Of a stretch of DNA of 64,000 nt, positions 8,042 through 16,272 are shown one piece after another. The stretch's first letter is position 1. Every line of letters starts with the position of its first letter. This stretch comes from Aporhodopirellula rubra. Its GTDB lineage: Bacteria > Planctomycetota > Planctomycetia > Pirellulales > Pirellulaceae. The stretch spans positions 62,001-126,000 of the forward strand of contig NZ_JACHXU010000026.1 of the NCBI RefSeq assembly GCF_014192335.1. Direction: 5' to 3'. Under the pieces are notes generated by a model that was not told the DNA's origin, made no database searches, and worked only from the letters and a program-made list of their open reading frames with translations. The translations under genes and the position numbers were made by a program.

Positions 8042-9580
8042 TTATTGGGAGGTGTTCGTCGGATAGAGCCAAGTGCAACCGTCGATCGGTGTGCCCATTG
8101 CGTCGGCGAGTTGGAAAACGCCTGCTTGACCTGGGAAGAGGCCTTCTACGATTTGTTGTCCAAGCTCTTGCATTTGCTCTTCGCTTTCTGTGGTGAGCAT
8201 CGACGCGATGACGCGCAACTGAACGCAAGGGACGTCGATCTCTTCGTCCCGCAGAAGCTCAACGTGCATCGCACCATTGGGAGTGAAGAGCGAGATGGAT
8301 TGAAAGTAGTCTGTCGCGGCTTTCGCGAACTCGTTGTCGAATGACGCATCATAGAGCAAACGATTGTTATCAGACGCGATGCAAGCGTTTGCTCGGGTGT
8401 TAATTGGGAATGAATGAAGTGGCGTGAATTCGTGGTCACAGAGCACCATTTCAAGATGCGTCTCAGGAGCGAACTCGGCTTTGATTCCCGCACCCGTGGC
8501 TGCAAAGCTCCGTTGGAGTGCGAGGTGCTGCTCGCGGGTTTTCTGTGATGTGGGGACCAGTACTTTGACGTGGTCACCGGTTTTTTGAATCCACATGTCG
8601 ATTGTGATCTCGCGGCCAGGAATGGTCGGCAACCGAGTCGCGATGGCTTCGAGCGTATCAGGTGCAACGGAGTCGTCGGCGAGATAAAGCATGCACCCGT
8701 TCGACGCCAAAGCAGTTGGTTGAAACGGTGGTTGATGCGTGAAGCGATTGAATTCTTTCAGATCGGATCCGATCAATACGTACTCGGTGGTGCGACCGTC
8801 AAAAAGCGTGAGGCTGAGATTGATCGCTCGGTCACGCAAGGTGGCCGCGAGTACGATTGGATCGATTTGTGACGTGATCGCTTGATTGCCGACGATCTCA
8901 ACACGATCTCGTTGATCACGTTGGCGAATGAAAAGGTGAGCGTAGTTGGCGGCGTTGGGAACCATCCCCAACGATCGCAAACCATCGAGGACGGTGTTGA
9001 GGTCTTCGTCAGAAAGTTTGGTATCGAAAAAGATGCTTTGACTTCCGTCAAACCAACACGTCGCGACGTCGGAGCGAGACGCGGCAATGACGGGAGTGTT
9101 GCTTTCGTCGCTGTGGAAACAGAACTGCGTGGGTTCGCCGTGAAAGCACTCGTGGCTGAGGATGGATGCCATGTACCCATAGATTGGCGTGAGTCGATGG
9201 CAAAGATCGAGCGGTAGCGAGGCTTGTATTTTTAGTTCGTGCTGGGGCGATTGGGTCGCATCATTGGGTGTTGCCAGTACGAAGGTATGGTTCTCGTTAC
9301 TGGATCCGAACAAACATCGAGAGGTGAGTACATCGAGTATCTCTTTGACTTTTTCATTCGACAGCGTTGGGTCGGTGAGCAGCGTGACGTTGGCCTTTTG
9401 GTATCGAGGTTGGTCAGCGGCCGTGATGTTCGGCTCTGCGTGTGAGACCGTTTGTGCGTTGATCACTTGAGATTCTTTGGAGTTCGCTTCGGCCCCGATC
9501 GTTGCGATAACGACAAGGAGAGCAACGATGCCGATCGGAAATGCGAGCAACACGATGAGCAGGGCTTTGAGCATACGCAT
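8042..9580 (-). CDS. Membrane-anchored protein with a four-fold internal repeat, unknown function
   Basis: A 512-residue protein that I do not recognise. The N-terminus has a basic start and one hydrophobic segment (about 5-29), followed by a long extracytoplasmic body, so it is probably membrane anchored or exported. By eye the body divides into four units of about 100-120 residues, beginning near 64, 182, 297 and 407. Each opens with a strand followed by Asp and a helix: VTLLTDPTLSNEKVKEIL, SIFFDTKLSDEDLNTVL, MLYLADDSVAPDTLEAI, RLLYDASFDNEFAKAA. A second strand, a second helix and a further strand pair follow in each. The units are very diverged. No catalytic motif is visible. The 415-bp upstream gap separates it from a divergent kinase gene. 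Confidence 0.75.
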   Translation of the reverse strand: MRMLKALLIVLLAFPIGIVALLVVIATIGAEANSKESQVINAQTVSHAEPNITAADQPRYQKANVTLLTDPTLSNEKVKEILDVLTSRCLFGSSNENHTFVLATPNDATQSPQHELKIQASLPLDLCHRLTPIYGYMASILSHECFHGEPTQFCFHSDESNTPVIAASRSDVATCWFDGSQSIFFDTKLSDEDLNTVLDGLRSLGMVPNAANYAHLFIRQRDQRDRVEIVGNQAITSQIDPIVLAATLRDRAINLSLTLFDGRTTEYVLIGSDLKEFNRFTHQPPFQPTALASNGCMLYLADDSVAPDTLEAIATRLPTIPGREITIDMWIQKTGDHVKVLVPTSQKTREQHLALQRSFAATGAGIKAEFAPETHLEMVLCDHEFTPLHSFPINTRANACIASDNNRLLYDASFDNEFAKAATDYFQSISLFTPNGAMHVELLRDEEIDVPCVQLRVIASMLTTESEEQMQELGQQIVEGLFPGQAGVFQLADAMGTPIDGCTWLYPTNTSQ

Positions 9581-9996
9581 GAAGAAAACTCGTTGGTTGT
9601 GAACGCGTTAACGGAGACCGGGACACTGAAAATAGGAACAGGAAACCACGGTCGCGTTTCATTTCGCTGGTCCGAAAGGGATTGGCTTTAGCGTTCTCGT
9701 TTTGCTCTCGAGTGCCAGCATTTCGCAGAATCCGTGTAGGGAATGTTAGGACGCCACCTCGGGGGCAACGTGCTCAAACTCAACTCAATTCAGGCTCGCT
9801 GACGGACGTGGATCGGAATGGAGGGGTTGTTTCGAAGGTTACGGTCGCCTGGGCTTTGCCGCATTGGAATCGTGTCCGGCGGCCGACGTGGCATCAATAT
9901 ACGACCTAGCCTTGAGGTGCATCACGATGCGGTTAGCGCTGCGCATTCAGTTCAATCATTGGACAGTCCAACTATCGGGAACCGGTACACTCGGTC
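9581..9996. other. Divergent intergenic region, no gene seen
   Basis: This stretch lies between the leftward repeat protein and the rightward kinase and should carry both promoters. I saw no protein-like frame and no convincing promoter, operator or RNA structure. Confidence 0.4.
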
Positions 9997-12933
9997 ATGT
10001 CAATCGATCCATCTAATCAGTCTTCGCCGGAACAGACTCGTGCGATCGGTCCGCTTACCGGCAACTTATCTAAAGAGCCGGTGTCGAGATCTCTCGATAA
10101 CTCGGCCGGTTCGGCATCCTCGGAATCGAGCAATGATTCCAAAAAGTCTCGGCGACGGGTGCGAACCAATGCTCGTGGGTCGAAGCGTTCGCGTGCTCGT
10201 GGTGCGAATGCAGTCGACGAGCAGCGAGTCGCTCAGGGCAACACGACAGCGGCTGCACCGAGCGATATGGATTCGCGATATCAAGTTCTAGGTGAACTCG
10301 GTCGTGGCGGATGGGGCGTCGTCCAAAACGCGATCGACAAGCATCTCAGGCGTCCGGTCGCAATCAAGCGAATCAGCGGATCCACACGTCCTTCGAACAA
10401 CGTGCGTGATCGTTTTCTACATGAAGCGGTCGTTACGAGTCAGTTGCAACATCCGGGTATCGTACCGGTTCACGAGCTGAGTGAAGACCAGACGGGGAAT
10501 GCGTACTATGTGATGAAATTGCTCGATGGGCAACCGCTTCATCATTTGATTCGCCAGACCCATGCGGCGATGGGATCGGCGTGTGACACCGTTTCGGTGG
10601 GCGGCGAGTTGGTGAAGACGGAGGCGTCGAAGGCGAGAATGTCGAAAGATGTTAGGCCAGATGATGCTGAGTCTGAAGAACGTAATTCAAACGGTGGACT
10701 GAGGCGTCGCCCTCAACGTCTCGCGGAGGCTGTGTTGCCGCTGCTCGAACGCTTTATCGACATTTGTAACGCCGTCGCGTATGCGCACGAGCAAGGCGTG
10801 CTGCACCGCGACCTGAAACCAGCCAACGTGATGATCGGTGGCTTCGGCGAGACCATTATCGTGGATTGGGGGTTGGCGAAGCGATTGAACGAGGAGTCCG
10901 CGATTCGCGATGAAGCGGATGTTGAAAACGAACTTGACGAGGCGGCGCGTTGGGTGGAAGCAGCCGACGGTAACTCGGATTCTGCTCGTACGTCGGCCGG
11001 ATCAATTATTGGAACACCGGCCTACATGCCTCCGGAGCAGGCGTTAGGAAATGTGGATGCGTTGACACCGGCATCCGATATCTATTCGCTCGGTGTGATC
11101 CTGTACGAAATTTTGGTCGGTCGTCATCCGTTCAAAGGTTGCAACGTTGAAACGGTCTTGAGGCGCGTTCGCGCAGGCGACAGGGTTTCAGCGAGGCAGG
11201 TCCGCCGTGATGTTCCGCGGGCGTTGTCGGCGATCTGCGACAGGGCAATGTCACGCGACCCCGGTGACCGTTATTCTTCCGCCGAATCGCTCGCCGACGA
11301 GGTGCGGAGATATCTCGCCGGTGACGCCGTCCTCGCCGATCGTGAAAACTGGACGGACCGAATATCGCGTTGGTGTCGTCGGCATCGTACCGTCGCGTTC
11401 AGTTTCGCGGGAACGTCCGTCGTGCTATTAATCACATCGACATTCTTCAGCTATTTCATTCATCAGGCGCACAACCAGGAACGCGCCGCTCGGGTCGCGA
11501 CCGAAGCAGCACACCGTGAGTCGTTGCAACTGTTGGGCGAAAGCCGCGTTGCTGCCGACGCGTGGTTAATCGACCTGAGTGGATCGCTGGAGTTCTATCC
11601 AGGCATGACGCCGATTCGAAATCAGTTGATCGAGCAGGCGACCGAGCACTATGAAGATTTGCTCAAACGAGATTTGACCGGTCCGTCGCCATGGTTGGAT
11701 GAAAATGCATCTGAGTTGCTGCGATGGCGCCGTAGCGTCGAGCGGTCCAAACTTCATCTGCGATTGGGAGACCTCTATCGGTTGCGAGGAAACGATGCCA
11801 AAGCGAGTGGACATTACGAGAACGCCGAAACCGTACTGGCCTCGCTGCAAATGCGAGCGGAACCTGATCGCGACTCGTCCGAAGAGGTAACGTTGCAGAA
11901 CGCGAATGTTTGGATTGGGAAACGATTGATCGACGCGACGACAAACAAACAAACGTCAACTTCGCTCATGGACAACGCGGGGGAATCGCACTCACGCGAG
12001 ATCGAAGCGTTGTTGGCGGCGTACGGCGTGACCGATCCGAGCGAACCGTCAACGGAAGAGTTGCCTCGGCGGGCGTATGAACTCGCGTCTTGCCTGTCCC
12101 GGATGAGCTTGGTGATAGGACGGACTTCGTCGGCAGAGATGGATTCGTCGATGATCATCACGCACCTGGAACGAGCATCCGAATGGGCGGACTGGCTGCG
12201 TCTTTCTCGAGGGAACCCGTCTGATCATCGACTTGCTGAAACGACGACGACCGATTGGGCAACGGCTCTTTTGGACGTCGATCGTTATACCGACGCGATC
12301 GATGTCTGGCAGCGATTGGTCGCGAACCTCGAGAAACAAATCGAGTTGGTGCCGAATCGTATTGACTACCAACAATCCTTGGCACACGCACGGCTTCAGT
12401 TGGCGAACGCACTATCGCGGACACGAAAACGCGATCGGGCTCGATCGGAATACCTTCACGTGATTGAGGAACTCAATCATGCTTGGTCATTGTCGGACGT
12501 GGATGGGTTCTATCGAACCAACCTGTCGGCAGCGGAGAGCAATCTGGGGACGTTGTTGGCCGATGGGAGCGAACAAGAACGTCAACTCGCGGTGACTCAT
12601 CTCACCAATAGTCTGCGAACACTTCGACGTTTGATTCAGGAAGATCCGAATAGTGACGGGATTCGTCGGTTTTGCGAAACCAGCTTCACGTTGGCGACCG
12701 CGCAATTGTCGATACCGGGAGCGGATGCAGTGCCCGCACTCGCCGACGCAAATGTCGGTTACGAGATCTTGACTGACTACGGCATGCTGCTGCCTCGTGA
12801 TGCGGAGCGATGGAGGGAAGTCCTTACTGAAACGGCCCGCGAGTACGACCAGCGAGGTGCAACGCAGCAAGCAATCGACGCTCGTGAGAAAATCAACGAA
12901 CTGAAATCAATGGATTCGACCGAATCGAATTGA
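9997..12933 (+). CDS. Membrane Ser/Thr protein kinase with long extracytoplasmic region
   Basis: A 978-residue Hanks-type kinase. An Arg/Ser-rich N-terminal tail (about 40-75) precedes the kinase domain at about 95-445. Key residues are the Gly loop GRGGWG at 102-107, K124 in VAIK, catalytic H270-R271-D272 (HRDLKPANV), DWG at 290-292 in place of DFG, and PPE at 345-347. An insertion of about 55 residues at 190-245, rich in charged residues, splits the N- and C-lobe regions, and a second acidic insertion sits at 297-332 in the activation segment. One membrane helix lies at about 466-488. The 490-residue remainder is helical and TPR-like (Y.DAIDVWQRLVANLE, RARSEYLHVIEEL). It may sense or bind partners outside the membrane. 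The catalytic residues are all present. Confidence 0.92.
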   Translation: MSIDPSNQSSPEQTRAIGPLTGNLSKEPVSRSLDNSAGSASSESSNDSKKSRRRVRTNARGSKRSRARGANAVDEQRVAQGNTTAAAPSDMDSRYQVLGELGRGGWGVVQNAIDKHLRRPVAIKRISGSTRPSNNVRDRFLHEAVVTSQLQHPGIVPVHELSEDQTGNAYYVMKLLDGQPLHHLIRQTHAAMGSACDTVSVGGELVKTEASKARMSKDVRPDDAESEERNSNGGLRRRPQRLAEAVLPLLERFIDICNAVAYAHEQGVLHRDLKPANVMIGGFGETIIVDWGLAKRLNEESAIRDEADVENELDEAARWVEAADGNSDSARTSAGSIIGTPAYMPPEQALGNVDALTPASDIYSLGVILYEILVGRHPFKGCNVETVLRRVRAGDRVSARQVRRDVPRALSAICDRAMSRDPGDRYSSAESLADEVRRYLAGDAVLADRENWTDRISRWCRRHRTVAFSFAGTSVVLLITSTFFSYFIHQAHNQERAARVATEAAHRESLQLLGESRVAADAWLIDLSGSLEFYPGMTPIRNQLIEQATEHYEDLLKRDLTGPSPWLDENASELLRWRRSVERSKLHLRLGDLYRLRGNDAKASGHYENAETVLASLQMRAEPDRDSSEEVTLQNANVWIGKRLIDATTNKQTSTSLMDNAGESHSREIEALLAAYGVTDPSEPSTEELPRRAYELASCLSRMSLVIGRTSSAEMDSSMIITHLERASEWADWLRLSRGNPSDHRLAETTTTDWATALLDVDRYTDAIDVWQRLVANLEKQIELVPNRIDYQQSLAHARLQLANALSRTRKRDRARSEYLHVIEELNHAWSLSDVDGFYRTNLSAAESNLGTLLADGSEQERQLAVTHLTNSLRTLRRLIQEDPNSDGIRRFCETSFTLATAQLSIPGADAVPALADANVGYEILTDYGMLLPRDAERWREVLTETAREYDQRGATQQAIDAREKINELKSMDSTESN

Positions 12934-13129
12934 TCACTCATGAGGGACTACTAATGGCAGGATGATCCGCAGGGCCGGCAAAACCGGATGCTCAATCTGC
13001 GTCAGGGTCCAAGTCGATAAACTTCGTGACCGTTCTTTTCCCGTGTCACAACCCGTGACCTAGTTTTCCAACAACTGACCCTTTTCAGCCCCCCATCCTC
13101 GGGCTCGTCACCTCCGCTGCGATCTATTT

Positions 13130-14077
13130 ATGACTGATCTAATCAACCGCGTTCTTCAGCGTGTTCCAGCTCCTTATCATTTGGCGAGTGAGATGGAAGC
13201 CGAAGCGACGATGCAGCAACAAGGCTTTCATACGCCGGACGATGCCGTAGGCAATGAGTCCTGTCTGGTGCAGATCTATCCCGCTGACGTGATCGATGGG
13301 ATGCTGTTGCTGGAATATGACTTTCTGACGATCGGTCGAGACATCGCTTGCGATCTGGTGTTGGACGATGCCAGTGTATCGCGACGACATGTGCAATTGA
13401 TTCGAACCCCCGAAGGACACGCTCTCCAAGACTTGGGTAGTACGAACGGGACTCTCGTCAATCGAATTCCGATCCAAGGTCGTCATATCCTGAATTCGGG
13501 TGACAACATCTCGATCGGCAGTTTTATCTTTAAGTACTTGTCCGCCGGAAGTGTCGAGTCACAGTATCACGAGACGGTTTATCTGTCGCTCACTCGTGAC
13601 GCATTAACCGGGACGATGAATAAGCGGTATCTGCTCGAGTCCATGCAGCGTGAAATGGCTCGTTCGCTCCGTCGCTCTCAGTCGCTCGCCGTGGTGATGA
13701 TGGACATTGACTTTTTTAAGAGCGTCAATGATACCCATGGGCATTTGGTCGGCGACGAAGTACTTCGCGAGTTTGGGAAACGGCTGTTGTCGACGTGCCG
13801 CGAAGATGATTTGTTGGCACGATACGGCGGGGAGGAGTTCTCGCTTTTGATGGCGTCGACCGAACGTGATGAGGCGATCGAGATCGCAGAACGGTGCCGA
13901 GCGGTGATTGGTGGAAAGCCTTTTGCGACGGCGATCGGTCCGCTCGACATTACCGCCAGTTTTGGAGTGGCCTGTTACGATGGCGATCGAATGATGAAAG
14001 CGGTCGAACTGATCAAGATCGCGGATGATCGTTTGTATGAAGCCAAGCGAGATGGCCGTAACCGAGTGGTGTGTTAA
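13130..14077 (+). CDS. FHA-GGDEF diguanylate cyclase
   Basis: A 315-residue cytoplasmic protein joining an FHA phosphothreonine-binding domain to a diguanylate cyclase. The FHA core at about 60-135 shows TIGR at 67-70, the S84-R85-R86-H87 motif, and LGSTNGT at 102-108. The GGDEF domain at about 155-315 shows DIDFFK at 192-197 and the active-site variant GGEEF at 233-237. An intact inhibitory I-site R224-x-x-D227 lies five residues before it, so product feedback is expected. It would make c-di-GMP from GTP. The FHA domain suggests control by a Thr-phosphorylated partner, and a Ser/Thr kinase gene lies 196 bp upstream on the same strand; that link is inference. Confidence 0.95.
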   Translation: MTDLINRVLQRVPAPYHLASEMEAEATMQQQGFHTPDDAVGNESCLVQIYPADVIDGMLLLEYDFLTIGRDIACDLVLDDASVSRRHVQLIRTPEGHALQDLGSTNGTLVNRIPIQGRHILNSGDNISIGSFIFKYLSAGSVESQYHETVYLSLTRDALTGTMNKRYLLESMQREMARSLRRSQSLAVVMMDIDFFKSVNDTHGHLVGDEVLREFGKRLLSTCREDDLLARYGGEEFSLLMASTERDEAIEIAERCRAVIGGKPFATAIGPLDITASFGVACYDGDRMMKAVELIKIADDRLYEAKRDGRNRVVC

Positions 14078-14217
14078 TCACGAATTGACGCTCTGCGGGT
14101 TGCAGTGTCGACGATTGAAATGCCGGTAGTGAAACTCGTGGAAGGTTCGGTGACGGAGGCCGGCGGTAGTGGGATTTGACGGCTTTTTCCTCGCATTTTC
14201 TGGCCGAAACAAATCGA

Positions 14218-14247
14218 TTGCGTCATGCGATTACGTTTTGCTATGAC
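14218..14247 (+). promoter_or_regulatory. Candidate sigma70-type promoter
   Basis: TTGCGT at 14218-14223 and TATGAC at 14242-14247 are separated by 18 bases, just ahead of the outer-membrane-like gene. Transcription would begin near 14254, which favours translation from the ATG at 14276 over the GTG at 14255. Confidence 0.3.
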
Positions 14248-14275
14248 GTGATTCGTGAATCTCTCTAGTGCCGCG

Positions 14276-15298
14276 ATGATCGGGAGCCGATTCGGCGTTT
14301 ACGCCTGGATTCGTCGCTGCGCGGTCGCTTCCTTTTCTGCAATTGGCTTCATTGCAGTTTCACCGCTCGGCGTTTCACACACGAATGCACAGACGCTGGT
14401 TGCGCCGGAACAAGTTGGAAGCGGTTTTGAGCAGTATGAACCCGGCGAGATGATTGTCGCGGATGAGTATGTTCCCGTTCTGACGCCGATCGCGATGGAG
14501 GTGCCCGTCGAGCGGTTTCGGCGAGGGTTCTATCAGGGCAGTGAAGTCTCATCGGGATACGTTCACGGACTAGGTGATCGCGCGGGCGGATTGAATCAGA
14601 CTTTCTTTGAGGCTCGAGTGGCTGTTGGTGTGCCGCTGGGCAGTTTGAAAAACATTTTGGCAGTGAGTCCTTTCTTCCGTGTTGATTCGATCGACGGGCC
14701 AACGTCGATTGATGTTCCCGAAACGCTCTACAGCACGGGTGTGACGCTGTTTCAGCGAAAGGAATGGACCGAACGCGTATCCACGACGTTCCTGCTGACG
14801 CCTTCGGTGCGGAGTGACTTTACGACGAGCGAAGACGCGTTTCGACTATTCGGATTGGGAATGGTCAGTTGGCAGGTTTGCACGGATTGGAATGTGGCAT
14901 TAGGGGCAGTCTATTTTGATCGCTCGGATCTCAGCGTATTGCCGGTGATCGGTGCAACCTGGACACCGCGACCGTGGTGCAAATTGGATCTGACCATGCC
15001 GCGACCCCGGTTGAGCTATCGACTGTGGAAAGACGGCGGAGTTGCCGAAGCATGGGCATATATCGGAGGCCAGCTCGGAGGGAACACCTGGGCGGTCTCA
15101 CGCGATGACGGTTCGCATGATGAACTGACGATCGGAGAATTGCGGCTGCTGTTCGGATACGAGGTAATTCGTCAAGGCAACCGAGGTTTGTTGATCGAAG
15201 GCGGATATGCTTTCAATCGGAGCGTCGAGTATGAACGGGCGAACGTGGAAGTGGATCTGGACGATGGTTTGTTCCTGCAGGCCGGGTGGAAGTTTTAA
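14276..15298 (+). CDS. Exported outer-membrane-like protein, unknown function
   Basis: A protein of 340 residues with a signal peptide of about 40 residues ending in TNAQ. The mature part is rich in alternating amphipathic strands with aromatic ends (for example FLLTPSVRSDFTTS, WNVALGAVYFDRSD, GLFLQAGWKF), and it ends in Phe, as outer-membrane beta-barrels do. It resembles the DUF6268-type barrel proteins of planctomycetes, but this is by eye. An upstream GTG at 14255 in frame would add seven residues; the ATG at 14276 gives a cleaner signal peptide. Its stop codon directly abuts the ATG of the next gene, so the two are probably co-translated. Confidence 0.75.
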   Translation: MIGSRFGVYAWIRRCAVASFSAIGFIAVSPLGVSHTNAQTLVAPEQVGSGFEQYEPGEMIVADEYVPVLTPIAMEVPVERFRRGFYQGSEVSSGYVHGLGDRAGGLNQTFFEARVAVGVPLGSLKNILAVSPFFRVDSIDGPTSIDVPETLYSTGVTLFQRKEWTERVSTTFLLTPSVRSDFTTSEDAFRLFGLGMVSWQVCTDWNVALGAVYFDRSDLSVLPVIGATWTPRPWCKLDLTMPRPRLSYRLWKDGGVAEAWAYIGGQLGGNTWAVSRDDGSHDELTIGELRLLFGYEVIRQGNRGLLIEGGYAFNRSVEYERANVEVDLDDGLFLQAGWKF

Positions 15299-16036
15299 AT
15301 GAATTCGTTGATTCTCAATCGGTCTCAGTGTTCGCGACATCGAATCGTCGTGGTATTCGGTTGGGGAGTGGCGACCCTGTTGTGTCTGTTGCATTTCGCG
15401 CGGCCAGTGCAGGCACAGTTGCCCACTGGGATAACCAAATCACGCTGGGCGATGGATGATCCCGACTATGCACAAAAATACGCTGACGGTGCCGAGAAGA
15501 CCGATGTGCCGGGGAAGATCAAGCAGGCCGCCGATGCACGTTTTTTGAAAGACTCTTCAGGGTGTTATTTCTCTGGTGGACTGACCGCGTTCGGAACATC
15601 GAGCAATCCGATGGGCAGTCTGGAACTTGGTTACACCGGATACGGGACGTCGTTCATGACTAACCGCATGGGGTTTGTAGCGGCGGCCAATGACGATGAT
15701 TACTTTCTGGGTGGCGAATTGGGGATGCGTTTTCAAACGCCGACAAGGTTAGCCCCGTTTGTGGGCTGGGGGTTGTTTGCCGGTGCGTCGAGCACCACGG
15801 AATCAGCCGACGATGACAATATTGACAATGACGACGACGGCGATATCGACGAGTGGGGCGAGGAAGAGGAGTCGTTCGATGGTGCGTTGATGGCGATCTA
15901 TCCTGAGACGGGGATTCACTTTTGGTGGACGCCACGGGTTCGTATTAGTGGTTTCGGCCGCTACCTAGTGACAACCGAAGGCCGCGATGCCGACGCATGG
16001 TACTATGGAGCGTCGATCGCGATCCTATCGAAATAG
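15299..16036 (+). CDS. Exported protein with acidic calcium-type loop, unknown function
   Basis: A 245-residue protein with a signal peptide ending near residue 40 (RPVQAQ). The mature part looks like a small beta-barrel (GGLTAFGTSSNPMGSLELGYTG; APFVGWGLFAGAS), interrupted at about 170-191 by a run of Asp and Glu that includes NDDDGDIDEWG. That run resembles the Asp-rich calcium-binding loops of dockerin or thrombospondin type 3 repeats and would form a surface loop. The ATG starts immediately after the stop of the preceding barrel-like gene, which suggests a two-gene unit. The specific function is unknown. Confidence 0.72.
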   Translation: MNSLILNRSQCSRHRIVVVFGWGVATLLCLLHFARPVQAQLPTGITKSRWAMDDPDYAQKYADGAEKTDVPGKIKQAADARFLKDSSGCYFSGGLTAFGTSSNPMGSLELGYTGYGTSFMTNRMGFVAAANDDDYFLGGELGMRFQTPTRLAPFVGWGLFAGASSTTESADDDNIDNDDDGDIDEWGEEEESFDGALMAIYPETGIHFWWTPRVRISGFGRYLVTTEGRDADAWYYGASIAILSK

Positions 16037-16272
16037 GTTCAGCGTATCGACGGAACGGTTCCGCTACGAGAAACCCAAACGCGTCCGTTTATTCGTCGCA
16101 TCTGCCCCGTTGCGTCCAAATCACACTGTGAATTGCAGCTCATTTGGGGCGATCTCGTGTGCATCGCAAATTCCACTTCGGTACAATGCGAACGTGGGGC
16201 GTTGATGGCTGATCTTTCCATTCCCATCTCCGGGATGCCGATCGCTCCAATGACACCAATCCGGGTGAATCA

